A stretch of 64,000 nucleotides of DNA from Myrica gale (GCA_963930655.1 OZ005611.1:20633001-20697000); one strand, 5' to 3'; numbered from the stretch's first letter, positions 46,864 to 58,482 are shown. A program made the numbers and translations. Notes: generated by a model from the letters alone, not told the origin.

Positions 46864-47209
46864 GGCTTAATTATACAATTAGTCCTTGTAGTATAATATT
46901 TTGACAAAAAGATCCTTGTGTTAAACGTTTGTACAAATTCATCCGTGTGGTCAGTGTATAGTAACAAAATGGTCTCTTCGTTTCAATTTCGTCATCTCTC
47001 TTAATGCTCAATGCTGAGCTTTGGATTAGTAATATATGACTTATTGGCTAGAAATTTAATTCTATTCAATTCAACATCGAGTATTAAGAGAGATGACGGA
47101 ACTAGAGTGGAGAGATCATTTTACTACTATACACAAATCATAAAAATAAATTTATATATGTAAACGTTTACAGATCTTTTTGTCAAAACATTATATCACT
47201 AACTAAGCC
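46864..47209. mobile_element. Foldback MITE, Mutator-type, 9-bp target duplication
   Basis: The 346-bp element starts GGCTTAATTATACAATTAGT and ends ACTAACTAAGCC. Arms of about 50 bp pair as an inverted repeat (for example TTTTGACAAAAAGATC against GATCTTTTTGTCAAAA). The exact duplication TTAAATTTA flanks it (46855-46863 and 47210-47218). It is non-coding. Confidence 0.88.
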
Positions 47210-47335
47210 TTAAATTTATTATGCCACAAACTTATTTTGATCAGAATATTTTACTATTATTACTGTAGATTTCCGGATTGTATCTCTAATTTATTGTGAT
47301 TTGACTGTATTCCAAACTTAGACAGCTTCCTTGTA

Positions 47336-47802
47336 CTATATAAAAGCTGCTTCTAGGTACTATGCGAACTGGTCTTATCACCTCAGGAAAACATGAAATT
47401 TCGTAAGATGAAATTATTTGGTATGAATTCCAAAACCCTCGTGTTTTTACTCTGTATTTTCAACTGTTCTATCTGTATTGTAATGTTGATTTATCCGAAA
47501 TACGAGTAGTGGAAAAACTCCTATTAGTCTCTCTGTGCGTATTTTCTAGAAAAGGCAAAGGGCTGTAGCAAATTAAAAACCACAAGTGATACTGTTGAAG
47601 CTGAAGAAGGACGTGAACGAGTGGAAGCCCCTCAAAAGCCAACAACCCCCTGAAGCTGTGACAGAGGCACCATCAGATGTTCATCAAGAGAAACAAAATT
47701 ACGCCCCACATACTAAATATATGAATATGCCGCCATACTCTAGGGAGGACAAGCAGGAACGCTTTGCCTTTCAGCATAAGTGTACTAGTTGGATGATGGT
47801 TC
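47336..47802 (+). pseudogene. Possible small host gene split by the copia insertion
   Basis: A TATA-like CTATATAAAAG (47336-47346) lies about 50 bp before an ATG at 47393. That ATG opens a 38-codon frame with a hydrophobic, signal-peptide-like segment (KTLVFLLCIFNCSICIVML). A possible intron runs from GTAATG to TTTTCTAG near 47549. An uninterrupted frame then runs from 47577 up to the copia insertion at 47802. Across the insertion the same frame continues at 54828 and ends after about a dozen codons. The product is not recognised. It could be a disrupted small secreted-peptide-like gene or a chance frame. Confidence 0.3.
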
Positions 47803-48364
47803 TGATAGTTTATATGCGGAATTAAACTATAAACAATCAACATGTTTTCAACAAAACATCAACCAAGATTATGATTACAATTTCGGATTCGATTCCATAT
47901 CTGAGACAGGAATATAGGAACCTACAAACCTTAAACCGTTTTACGATCCAATCCAAAGCTCCAGCAATTCAGAACAGCAACTCAGATATGTTGTCTCCTA
48001 AGGGATTTATGTCACTCTCTCGTTATCGGGATTTCTCTAATAGGTTCTAATGGCCAACTCCTTGAATATAACAATTATATTTATAGGTCTTGAAAAACCC
48101 TAGAAGGAGCACGAGACATAGGATCCTTAGGGATCTCAAATTCCAGCAGTAGGATAACACTTAAAAACTCTTCTTCTAATACAATTAGGGCTTCTACTAA
48201 TTACAATCAAGTCCATCAACATATTGTAATTAACCCTGAAATTTAAGATTATTGCAAATATGCCCCTTTTACATACAATTAATTTCTTCCACCATACTAT
48301 ATTCCATATGAGATATTAGGACTGGATTAATCAATTTAGTTATCGAGGGCATATAATTCTAACA
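47803..48364 (-). repeat. 3' LTR of the copia element
   Basis: 562 bp, TGATAG...TAACA. On the minus strand it is preceded by the purine-rich GAGGGCAAATGAGAGAT, the likely polypurine tract. Confidence 0.96.
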
Positions 48365-49206
48365 ATCTCTCATTTGCCCTCAGAACTAAATATCACCGTC
48401 ATGTCCCTATCTCTTGTAAACTTGATTTCTTAGTTCATAACTCAGTTGGACCACAAAACAATTTTGAAATATATATCATATACTTTTCTGTATTCATAAA
48501 ATAGTTTTGTAAAACACTCCTGCCGGATTCTTTTGGTCCAACTCTTTCATGAACACTAACTGAATATACTGTCTTTCCAAAAGACTGGTGGATTCCTTGT
48601 TGAGCATTCATACCACTCAATCATCACGCACACAACCCAACATGTCCAGATATAGTCCTGAATGAACATCACCGGTTGACAATATCAAAGTTGTGTACAC
48701 AATTCATGAATAAATACAAACCTCTCAGATCTAAGGACAATACCGAATTGTGATAGAACAACCTTTAACCTGACAGTGATCATTTCCAAAAGGTGTTCTT
48801 AATCGGATCCTATCCAGTGTATCTACTTGTTACATGACATTCACTCGTCTGCTTTAGGTCATACCATCAATGATGGAATCAATCATTCTCCGCACAACAA
48901 GTGTAGACTTTATGTTACAAAAGTCTAGAAAGTCTAGAACACTTTCAGGCTTACAAGGAACTGAAAAATCATTATTCCCTGTCTTTGATTCATTAATCTC
49001 TAACATAATTTTTCTACAATGTTACCTGAACAAATTTACACACATAACATCTAATGTTACGTATAAACCCATAATAACAATAATATATGTGAGAAACAAA
49101 TAAACTTTTATTATCATATAATAAAGAAATAAAACGTCAAACTCAATCATACATATATCTCAAACTCATATCTTTAATATGTTTCTCAAACACTTTCTGA
49201 GATAAA
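48365..49206 (-). other. Copia 3' untranslated region and RNase H tail
   Basis: Holds the last residues of the RNase H region (FEKHIKDM and on) ending in a stop near 49120, then non-coding DNA to the purine tract. No separate gene. Confidence 0.7.
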
Positions 49207-51863
49207 GGCTTTGTAAACACAAATTCGGATGTAGATCTTTAATCATCAATGTCTGATTGAAAATTCGAATCTGTATATCCCCTAGACAGACAAATCCTCA
49301 CTATCATACACTAAGAAATAGTGTTTTGTATTTCTCAAATACCTGAGGATATGTTTCACTGCTGACCAATGTTCTGGACCTGGATTGGATTGATATCTAC
49401 TCACAACGCTAACTGCGTGACTGATATCAGGTCTAGTGCAAAGCATAGCATACATGAGACTCCCTACAGCTGAAGCATAATGGCAGTTACTCATCTTCTC
49501 TCTTTCTTCAGGTGTTTTTGGACACATTTGCTTAGAGAGATGAATTTCATGTCTGAAGGGTAGAAACTCTTTCTTGAAATTTACCATGCTAAATCTAGCC
49601 AATATCCTGTCAATATAATTGACCTGTGAGAGACCCAATGATCTCTTCTTTCGGTCTCTAAACACTTTGATCCCGAGTATGTAGGATGTTTCCCCAAGGT
49701 CTTTCATTGAAAATTAGTTAGATAACCACATTTTCACAGATGACCAAGCCCCTACATCATTCCCAATGAGTAGTATGTCATCCACATAAAGAACCAAAAA
49801 GGTAATAGCACTCACACTAACCTTCTTGTAGACACAAGTTTCATCCATTTGTGAGAAACCAAACATTTTGATTGACTCGTCAAAACGGATATTCCAACAA
49901 CGTGATGCTTGTTTTAGGTCATAAATGAATTTATCCAATTTGCACACTTTCGATTCATTTCCCGAGATATGAAACCTTCTGGTTGGTCCATATAAATTTC
50001 TTCATGGATGTACCCATTCAAAAATGCGATTTTCACATCCATCTATCATATCTCATAATCATAGTATGTCGCAATCGCTAATAGAATCCTTATGGATTTT
50101 AGCATGGCTACAGGTGAAAAGGTTTCCTCATAATCAATACCAGCCTTTTGAGTATACCATTTTGCCACCAGCCTAGCTTTAAAGGTCTCTACCTTTCCTG
50201 TTAGTCCAAGTTTCCTTTTGTAGACCCATTTGCAACCTATAGGCTTAATGTCTTTTGGTTTGTCTACCAAGGTCCATACCTTGTTGGAATACATGGAGTC
50301 CATCTCTGATTCCATAGCCACATGCCAATGCTTAGCATCTTTGTCATTAACAGCCTCTATATAACCGCAAGGATCAATCTTCAGTCCCTCAGATTCCATT
50401 TGGTAAATCTCATTTAACAAATTGAATTTTACTGGAGGTCTTATAATCCTTTTACTACGACGAGGCTCCTGTGTCTCAACAGGTTCAATTTGATCAGTGG
50501 GAACAAACACTTGATCGTCATTGTTCTCAATCTGCACAGTCACTGTACTATCTTTTTGCTCATCAAGAGCAAATCTACTCTCGGTTTCATTCAAACTATA
50601 ATCCTCTTCAAGAAAAGTAGCATTTCTGCTAACAAACACTTTGTTTTCATTATGATTATAAAAGTAGAAACCAGTAGTCATTTTGGGATAGCCTACAAAT
50701 AGGCATCTATCAGTCATTGATCCCAGCTTATCCACATTAAACATTTTAACATGAGCTGGACAACCTCATATCTTAAAATGATTAAGACTTGACTTCTTGT
50801 CAGTCCATAACTCATATGGGTTTTTAGGAACTGATTTTGTAGGGATCCTGTTTAACAAGTAAACAACGGTCTCCAAAGCATGTCCCCAAAATGATATGGG
50901 CAACTCAGATATATTCATCATGGAACGAACCATATCCAATAGGGTTCTATTCATTCTCTCTGCAACACCATTATGTTGTGGTGTGCCTGGTGGTGTGAGT
51001 TGAGATATGATTCCATTATCTTTAAGATAAACTTTAAAATCATCCAAGAGGTATTCGCCTCCCCTATCGGAGCGAATCATTTTAATGGACTTTCCAATCT
51101 GTTTCTCAACTTCATTATGGAATTCCTTGAAATTTTCAAAAGATTCTGATTTATGCTTCATCAGGTATAGATAATCATACCTGGAATAATCATCAATGAA
51201 AGTAATGAAATAAGAGAAACCTCCTCTTGTCATGTGGTTGAAGGGACCACAAACATCAGTATGTATTAATCCTAATACTTCTGTGGCTCATATTCCTTTT
51301 CCTGTAAAAAGAATTTTGGTCATCTTTCCTTGCAAACAGGGCTCACAGATTGGATAGGGCTCAATTTTCAGAAATTGCAATGGTCCATCTCATACCAATC
51401 TATTGATCCTATCAATATTGGCATGACCAAGTCTTAGATGCCACAAGTAGGTTGGATTAACATTCGTTTTCCTCTTAAGGGATAACACACTAGAATCATC
51501 ATTCTCAACATTATTCAAAGAATTATCAACATTTAAAAGATAAAGACCATCATAAATAATTCCAGAAGCAACAAATTTATTTTAAAACTTTATAACAAGT
51601 TTTGAATTGAAAAGAAACGAATATCCAGATAAAACAAGTTTCGAAACAGAAATCAAATTTCTACGTACTTCTGGAACATAAAGACAATCTTCTAGAATCA
51701 AAATTCTATTATTCGATAATTCTAAACTAAACACTCCGATGGCGATCGCTGCAACAGTTGCACCCGTCCTCATCTTAAGGATCAGCTCCCCTTTATGGAG
51801 CTTTCTGGTCTCCTTGAACCCCTGCAACATATTGCAGATGTGAGATGTAGAACCATAATCCAC
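49190..51863 (-). pseudogene. Copia pol: protease, integrase, reverse transcriptase, broken RNase H
   Basis: The protease motif is shifted between frames near 51860 (DYGSTSHIC). The integrase core (open frame 51233-50766) keeps a DD35E triad: Asp in FIDDYSRY, Asp56 in RSDRGGEY and Glu92 in AERMN. Reverse transcriptase runs from WTLVDKPKDIKPIGCKWVYK (near 50290) through ARLVAKWYTQKAGIDYEETF to the catalytic LYVDDILLIG (near 49780). Two adjacent stops fall at about 50043-50038, before MDVKIAFLNG, and a frameshift follows. RNase H starts normally but, after RSTSEFVFT, jumps to KPLSQKVFEKH near 49215, so most of the domain including its later catalytic residues is missing. The enzyme set cannot be produced intact. 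Confidence 0.93.
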
Positions 51864-51874
51864 ACACCATGAAT

Positions 51875-52768
51875 TAAATGACCATCCATTAAATTCAACT
51901 CAATTACAAGCATATTAGACACACCTTCAGAAGGTTTGCCCTTTTTAAGAGAAGCTAAGTAAACTCGGCAATTTCTCTTCCAGTGACCGGGCTTGCCGCA
52001 ATGGAAGCAATTTCTTTTGCCTTTGTTCTTGTCACCTCTTTTGTTTCCTTGTCCACCTTGCACATTCTTAACTGTCTGAAACCCCTTATTATTTTTCTTG
52101 AATTTCTTAAACTTGGGTTTCAATTTCATAAAGGCATTAGATTTCTCTGTGACCATCATAGTAAATTTGTCCTTCTTGATAAGATCTTGAGCTGACTGCA
52201 ACATATTGAGCAGCTCTGACAATGTCACACTCATCTTGTTCATATTGTAATTAAGGACAAACTGATTGAAAGAATCAGACAGAGATGAAAGAATGACATC
52301 AACTTTTGTGTCACTATCCATCTCAGCTCCCAAAAAATCCAGTTTGTTGATGAAAGAAATCATCTTCAAGACATGATCCCAAACTGGGCTCCCTTCCACC
52401 ATTTTGGTGGACATCAGATTCTTCATAGCATTCTGCCTATCAGATCTGCTCTGCTCTCCAAACATTTCTTGAAGATGCAACATAGTGCTTGCAGCTGTAG
52501 TTATGCCCTCACAATCTTTCTGCAAAACATTTGAGATTGAAGCCATAATATAACACTTTGTCATATCATCATCATCATGTCATTTGTTAAAGACTTTCTT
52601 TTCTTCCTCAGTGGCATTGTCCAGGGCATGCTCAGGTGTCTCAGATGTCAGAACATAACCGATCTTATCGGCTGAGAGAACAATCATAAGATTTCTCTTC
52701 CAATCAACATAATTCGGTCCTGTCAACTGATTGTCATCCAGAATCCTAGCCAAAGGATTAAAAGTCAT
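51875..52768 (-). pseudogene. Copia gag with zinc knuckle, one premature stop
   Basis: The start MTFNPLARILDDNQLTGPNY is a common copia gag opening. An in-frame TGA at 52580-52582 interrupts a frame that is otherwise open on both sides (the next part opens at 52564). The second half has SMTKCYIMAS-like and NKLDFLGAEMDSDTKVD segments of the UBN2 fold. A CCHC knuckle, CFHCGKPGHWKRNC, lies near 51990. Apart from this stop and the later frameshift into protease, gag is fairly well kept. Confidence 0.92.
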
Positions 52769-54242
52769 TTTGAATCTGCAAAATCATTCACATATATAAT
52801 TCCATTAGATTCAGGTTTTTGAATAACTAATGGTACCACCCATCCGAACAATAAACAGATATATCACAATAATGAAAAAATATAACATTTATATTTATAA
52901 CATTCTAAATGGGTATCGAGAAGCTCTACCTTATATGCAACAACAAATCCATTTTGGTACTCATTGTACACATCTTGTAAAGGTCAATAGCTACTATTCA
53001 TCAAAATTTACATCATATGTAAAATATTTTAAAAATATTTGTGATTCTCGATTTTCTTTTAGCCTACCTAAATAAACACGTCTTGCACTATTTTAGCACT
53101 TGCGTTTATTTGGTTTGTGCATTCAATTATCTAAATGTGTTTCAAATACTTGTGAGTTATGTCACTATTTTAGTAGACACTCACACTAACATGTAGACAC
53201 TTATCTTCCCAAAAGATAAACAAGAAAACTTTACAAAATTAAAATCGATTTTATCCATTGTAGCTTCAACCAATTTTAATCAAGTAAAACTCCTATTTTT
53301 TTTATAATAGAGACCACAGGAAAAATTACTATAATTAATCCTATTTAGCACCAAAAATTGGAAGACAAATTTCCAATTTTTTTTTAAAAAAAATCCGGTC
53401 AAACCGAGTCGGTCAACGGTCATACCGGTCTGACCCGTTGACCACAACTCCGGGTCCAATCGGGTCCGGTCATGGGTCATGATCCGGGTCAAACCCGGAC
53501 TTGGGCTCTACTGCGGGCCCGGGTCCAACCCGTGGCCCTAGCCCACGCATGGGCTGGCCCATTTGGGCCCAACCCGTGCGGTGCAGCCCTTCTCCTCTCT
53601 TTTTTTAATTGACTGACCCAGCCCAACTTTTGGGTTGGGCTTCTGGGCCGGGTAGGGCATAAATTGGCCCAAACGGGCGACCCGGGGATCTTATCCCTGG
53701 GCGCCGCTCGTGCCTTTGGGAAGGCACAGCAGGCCAGCGGCCAACTGGCCGCTGCCCCCGTCCGGCCATGGATCTGGCCGGACGTTTGACGCCCAGGCCG
53801 CCAGCAGCCACTGTGCTGCCGTCCGGCGCACTGATGGCCGTCGATGGCCATATTTCCCTCACACCCGTGTCTCACACGGATGTGACGTGATTTTCGTGGC
53901 TCCTCAGCCTCCAAGACCGCAGGATGCCTCCATAGCTCCGGTCAGGTGCTTCTCCGGCGAGTAGAGCGGCGGCAACTCACCAAACAGCCGACAGCAACAA
54001 TTTTTTCGGAAGGAGAACTTTTTCTCACGAACATGTTACCTCAAAATAACTTAGACAGTACCACAAATAAATTCACAATTGAATTAATTCAGTACGAAAA
54101 GCTTCACAAACATATCGCATATGCAAACACAGAGAAACAAGTTTCTCTTTCACGAAATTTTTCAAAATCGCGAAAGGATTTTTTTTAATTTTTCAAAAAA
54201 ATTAACAAGGTTCGTATAATCCAACAATTGTAATCATGTGAA
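52769..54242 (-). other. Copia 5' leader, partly GC-rich
   Basis: Untranslated leader between primer site and gag. A block at about 53395-53960 is strikingly GC-rich, with GGGTCCGGTCATGGGTC-type words and long chance frames on both strands (for example 53489-53914). This contrasts with the AT-rich remainder and may be inserted or captured DNA. I do not recognise a gene in it. Confidence 0.5.
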
Positions 54243-54259
54243 CCTACGCTCCGATACCA
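54243..54259 (-). other. Primer-binding site of the copia element
   Basis: The minus strand reads TGGTATCGGAGCGTAGG one base after the 5' LTR. It resembles the complement of the initiator Met-tRNA 3' end (TGGTATCAGAGC) with a few changes. Confidence 0.85.
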
Positions 54260-54260
54260 C

Positions 54261-54822
54261 TGATAGTTTGTATGCGAAATTAAACTATAAACAATCAACA
54301 TGTTTTCAACAAAACATCAACCAAGATTATGATTACAATTTCAGATTCGATTTCATACTTGAGACAGGAATATAGGAACCTACAAACCTTAAACCGCTTT
54401 ACGATCCAATCCAAAGCTCCAGCAATTTAGAACAGCAACTCAGATGTGTTGCCTCCTAAAGGATTTATGTCACTCTCTCGTTATCGGGGTTTCCCTAATA
54501 GGTTCTAATGGCCAACCCTTTGAATATAACAATTATATTTATAGGTCTTGGAAAACCCTAGAAAGAGCATGAGACATAGAATCCTTAAGGATCTCAAATT
54601 CCAGCCGTAGGATAACACTGAAGAACTCTTCTTCTAATACAATTAGGGCTTCTACTAATTACAATTAAGTCCATCAACATATTGTAATTGACCCTGAAAT
54701 TTAAGATTATTGCAAATATGCCCCTTTTACATACAATTAATTTCTTCCACCATACTATATTCCATATGAAATATTAGGACTGAATTAATCGATTTGGTTA
54801 TCGAGGGCATATAATTCTAACA
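54261..54822 (-). repeat. 5' LTR of the copia element
   Basis: 562 bp, same length and ends as the 3' LTR. About 29 differences by eye, mostly transitions, which fits decay of methylated DNA. Confidence 0.96.
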
Positions 54823-54827
54823 GGTTC

Positions 54828-55208
54828 ATGGGAACAACCATGACAGTTCTAGTTACTTTGACAACTAAAAATTTGTGAAAAGCGAAAAGTGAGAAGATTT
54901 AAATGAATATTATAATAAAAAATAATAATTTAATGGAAAGATAGATTATTTTGTAAATTTTTTAATCAGGCCTAAAATTTTGAGTGCCAATACTTTGGCA
55001 ATCAAACACCACTGTTTAATAGATTTCAGTTTTGATAGTAAGAGCAAGCTACAAGAATCCTCATGAATAATTTCTTCTAGTATTTGGGTCATCCCTGATT
55101 TGCATTGCTTTTGGTTGGAAGGAAATTCTTGGCATATCCTAGAACAACACATTTGCAAATACTTGTCCCAAACAACTTACCAATGGAGCCTGCTATCTCT
55201 CATTCGTC
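54828..55208. other. Region between copia insertion and PPR gene
   Basis: The first dozen codons after the target duplication continue the open frame interrupted at 47802. The rest probably contains the PPR gene's 3' untranslated region. No other gene is seen. Confidence 0.45.
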
Positions 55209-56930
55209 CTATCCAATTAATGCAGTTTTCCGTAGGCTTTCAATCTTCTGAGTCAATCTTAGGACAGCATCCTTCATTCCATCATCAAGAAGAGCTTGTT
55301 TCAGATTACTAAACATCTGCCCGGGCGGCCGAATGCCCATAACTAACATCTCATGAAAATATTTGCAAGCATCATCTAACTTGTTCTCATGGCACAAGCT
55401 GTTGATCAGTGTAGAGAACATATGCATTCCAGGAAGGACTCCCTTGGCCTTCATCTGGTCCCAGACCCTTATCGCCATATCCACTCGTTCCTCGTTACAA
55501 AACATCCTAACAATGATCTCATATGTACTCACAGTTGGTTCGCAGCCTGGCTCACTACTCATTCTCTGGAAAACAGAATAAGCTTCCTTTGTTCTCCGAG
55601 CCTTTATCAAGTGATGTAAAATTATGTCATAAGTTCGAGAATTTGGACCAACTCCGCATCTTTTCATATCATCAACCACCCTGTACACATCATACATCCG
55701 CATTGACCAACAGTACGCCCCCACAAGAGCATTGTAAGTGGGTACCTCCGGTACAAAACCACAAGCCTTAGATTGTTCAAAAAAGTCTAGGGCTTCACTC
55801 AACCTCCTTTCTGAACCCAATCCATTAATCAAAGTACAAAATATATGAGGACTTGGCTGGCAATTGTTTGCTCCCATTTCACGAAACAGCTCAATTGCTT
55901 TATCATACTTCCTACCCTTACAGTGCGCATTGATAAGTATCCCATAAGTCACAACGTCGGGATCAAACCCTTCGTCTCTCATCTCCCTGTACACCTCATT
56001 CAACCTCAACATATTCTGTTCTTGACCCCATCCTTCCAACAGAATCGTGTATGACTTAATATCCGGCATGAACATTCTTCTCTTCATTTTATCAAACACC
56101 TCTTGGGCTTTATCTACATGTCTTGACTTGCTCAAGGTATCAATCAATCTATTATAATCCGACGCTTCCAACTTCATTCCAAACTTCTCCATCTTCTGAA
56201 ACGCCTCTATGGCTTCTTTAACCTTCCTCGCTCTCGCATATCTCCGCACAATCAACGTAAAAGTATCTTTATTCAGAAACCCTTTGTGCTTCATGTCACT
56301 GACCAAATTCCACATCATCTTGTACTGTTTGATTTTACCCAGAGCCTCAATCAAAGCATTATAGCTCTCAGTACTGTACTTAAACCCCTTTTGCTTCTCA
56401 GCCCACTGGAAGAAAGATAGTGCAATAGCACCGGCATTGCTCAGTTTCTTCAAGACCTCCACAACCAACACCGGGGATACCTCAACCGAAGCGCGATCGA
56501 GAGAGGCCTCGACAGAAGAACTAGAGCTTTTTGTTATTATTCTACAAATGCTTTCGGCGTCTTGATGGACTCTATCGCTTACTATGACATCTACATTCTT
56601 GTCGATGGCTTCAACAGACACTTGGGTTATGCCTACAACGTCATGGAATGATCTGAAGAGGCCAAAACACTGCCCCTGTAACGACCCACGCTTGATTTGA
56701 ATTTGAGTAGCTGAATTTTGAAATAGAATTTTGTCTTTGATTGCCATGGGAAAAGTACTGGGAAGTGATCTAATAGGAAATGTTTGAGCTGTTGATGTAC
56801 GAGGAAAATTAGAGAAGTGAAGCAAGGGATTGGTCGGTCTTTTGCATGCTCTTGACAGGAAATCGTGGAACCGAGAGAGACCCATTCGAGGGGCTACGAG
56901 ATTCGATCGAACCAAACCAAAGGGAAACAC
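55209..56930 (-). CDS. P-class pentatricopeptide repeat protein, probably mitochondrial
   Basis: An intronless, intact frame of 573 codons from ATG 56930, or 558 from ATG 56885. I prefer the second Met (MGLSRFHDFLSRACKRP), which begins a Ser/Arg-rich, acid-poor targeting sequence. The first adds MFPFGLVRSNLVAPR and could lie in the leader. About ten 35-residue PPR motifs follow in tandem from residue 190 (counting from the first Met) to about 540, for example YNALIEALGKIKQYKMMWNL and YGILINAHCKGRKYDKAIEL, with a partial last motif. No E, DYW or SMR domain is present, so it is P-class. Such proteins bind organellar RNA for processing, stability or splicing. It resembles Arabidopsis At1g71060 (mitochondrial), from memory. 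A retroposon lies about 125-200 bp upstream of its start. Confidence 0.95.
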   Translation of the reverse strand: MFPFGLVRSNLVAPRMGLSRFHDFLSRACKRPTNPLLHFSNFPRTSTAQTFPIRSLPSTFPMAIKDKILFQNSATQIQIKRGSLQGQCFGLFRSFHDVVGITQVSVEAIDKNVDVIVSDRVHQDAESICRIITKSSSSSVEASLDRASVEVSPVLVVEVLKKLSNAGAIALSFFQWAEKQKGFKYSTESYNALIEALGKIKQYKMMWNLVSDMKHKGFLNKDTFTLIVRRYARARKVKEAIEAFQKMEKFGMKLEASDYNRLIDTLSKSRHVDKAQEVFDKMKRRMFMPDIKSYTILLEGWGQEQNMLRLNEVYREMRDEGFDPDVVTYGILINAHCKGRKYDKAIELFREMGANNCQPSPHIFCTLINGLGSERRLSEALDFFEQSKACGFVPEVPTYNALVGAYCWSMRMYDVYRVVDDMKRCGVGPNSRTYDIILHHLIKARRTKEAYSVFQRMSSEPGCEPTVSTYEIIVRMFCNEERVDMAIRVWDQMKAKGVLPGMHMFSTLINSLCHENKLDDACKYFHEMLVMGIRPPGQMFSNLKQALLDDGMKDAVLRLTQKIESLRKTALIG

Positions 56931-57130
56931 ACCTTGTGCTTCTTTTGTTTTTGGCAGATGAAGAGAGGAAAAGGTTAAACTCTGAAAAGTGTACCCCAGT
57001 ACTACCCACCCACGAAACCAATATCTCTGCTAGGCACTATAGGGGTTTCTGAACCCCTACCCAGGAAAAGTTGTCCAAAATTTATATAGTAATATCCCAT
57101 GATAATATTTTTTTGAGTAAGTTAAATATC

Positions 57131-58027
57131 TTTTTTTCTTTTTTAAACAAAAGTGAATTTTATTTCATTGAAAAACTTAAAGGAATACAATAATCTTTCG
57201 AGGTCGGCTATACAACTATCGGTCTTAAAGGCCTGGTTCTAACCGGCTAGAAAGGATTCAACAAAACATATCCAAATGTTGTTATGTTTAAAGAGGGTCC
57301 AAAGACTTAGAAATAACTCCGCCGAAAATGACTATCGCCAGATGACGTGGGTAGTCAAGCACTTTGCTCCCACTTCTTGAATGATCGTCCACACAAGCAC
57401 AAGAGGACAACATGGTCCACGACAAAAAGTGGCTAGGGAGCAGGCAAAGGACATCCGGGACAGCAGCTGCAATGAAGATCTGAGGCGGCTGAGATCGGCC
57501 AGCTGGTGCAAGCTCGCCGAAAGACGCTAAAATTGGGTGTTCGCCTCTGCTCCCTCCCACAGAATCTCACAGAAATAAAATTAAAAAAAAACAATAAAAA
57601 AACATAAGAAAAGAAAGTTGTTGGTCAGCCGGGCTCCGGCTAGAAAATTGTACCCTGAGAAACCACCCAAACATAACCAAACACGACCAGACACGTGACC
57701 CACACGAGCGCATGTGGAAGTGCAAAGCGTCAGGATCTAAATGCAGGAGCTGATGAGTCCATCTTCGACGCGCGTGGCCTTTGACGTCCTCCTGGAACAA
57801 CGAGATCTAGAGATGAAAACGGCCACAAAGGAGGCCCAAAGAGGAGAAGAGAGATGGTGGTTATGGTGGGTTTCAGCCAAGAGAGGGATAGAAGAGGGAA
57901 GGGATGGCACTGGGAGGAATAGCTCCTCCCCAAGCTAATCACAAAGAAGGGAGAGGGGGTCAAGTGCAGAAGAGGGAAAAAAATATAGAGGAAATGCACA
58001 ACCTCTCCCTTTAGAACACAACTTGAA
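57131..58027 (-). mobile_element. Retroposon with poly(A) tail and 22-bp target duplication
   Basis: Flanked by TTTTTTGAGTAAGTTAAATA and TTTTTTGAGTACGTTAAATA, each continuing TC, at 57109-57130 and 58028-58049: a 22-bp duplication with one mismatch. On the minus strand the element ends in an A-rich tail (T-run at 57131-57146) after GAAATAAAATTC, a poly(A) signal. Long duplications plus a tail show target-primed insertion by LINE machinery. The 897-bp body has several medium frames (57288-57560, 57567-57800, 57730-57999, minus) with no domain I recognise. It may be a non-autonomous LINE or a processed RNA copy. Confidence 0.82.
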
Positions 58028-58132
58028 TTTTTTGAGTACGTTAAATATCAAATAATAAGATTTTGTAACTCTCTTCTATGTTGATAGAAAAGATTCAGTA
58101 GTTTAGAAAAGTGAAAGGGATTTTAACTTTAA

Positions 58133-58472
58133 GGTTAAATACACTTTGCACCCTCCAACTTTGAGGGTCTTGACACTTTGCAACCCGATCTATTATTTTT
58201 GTCACATTGCACCTACCAACAATTGTGTATTTAACCCTTAACTTTAATTTATTAATGTGCATCATCTTTCATAGTCACTGTCAAGAAAATATGGAGACAA
58301 TATTGTCATTTCGTACATCAAAAAATCATTTTCCTTTTAAATTAACCAAAACTTTTAGAGGGTGCAAAGTGTCTGAAATTAATAGTGGTTGGTGCAATGT
58401 GACAAAAATAATAGATCGGGGTGCAAAATGTCAAGACTCCCAAAATTAAAGGGTGGAAAGTGTATTTAACCC
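58133..58472. mobile_element. Foldback MITE, Mutator-type, 10-bp target duplication
   Basis: Starts GGTTAAATACACTTTGCACC and ends GTGTATTTAACCC, flanked by TTAACTTTAA on both sides (58123-58132 and 58473-58482). The arms pair over about 100 bp and contain GGTGCAAAGTGT and TTTTTGTCACATTGCACC words shared with the MITE at 1585-1939. The interior holds an odd second copy of the right end plus flank (58226-58271). Confidence 0.82.
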
Positions 58473-58482
58473 TTAACTTTAA

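Larger units (their letters stand above)
47803..54822 (-). mobile_element. Ty1/copia LTR retrotransposon, complete but inactive
   Basis: LTRs of 562 bp each (47803-48364 and 54261-54822) start TGATAG and end TAACA. The 5-bp duplication GGTTC flanks the element (47798-47802 and 54823-54827). On the minus strand the order is 5' LTR, primer site, gag, protease, integrase, reverse transcriptase, RNase H remnant, purine tract and 3' LTR: the copia order. My visual alignment finds about 29 substitutions and no gaps between the LTRs, roughly 95% identity. Stops, frameshifts and a deletion prevent expression of a full polyprotein. Confidence 0.97.

Noticed and set aside
53489-53914. A 141-codon minus-strand open frame rich in Arg, Pro, Gly and Ala
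   Set aside because: It lies in the GC-rich leader of the copia element, overlaps equally long frames on both strands, and shows no domain. High GC alone lengthens chance frames.
55363-56054. Plus-strand frames opposite the PPR gene
   Set aside because: Antisense shadows of a clear intact PPR coding sequence.
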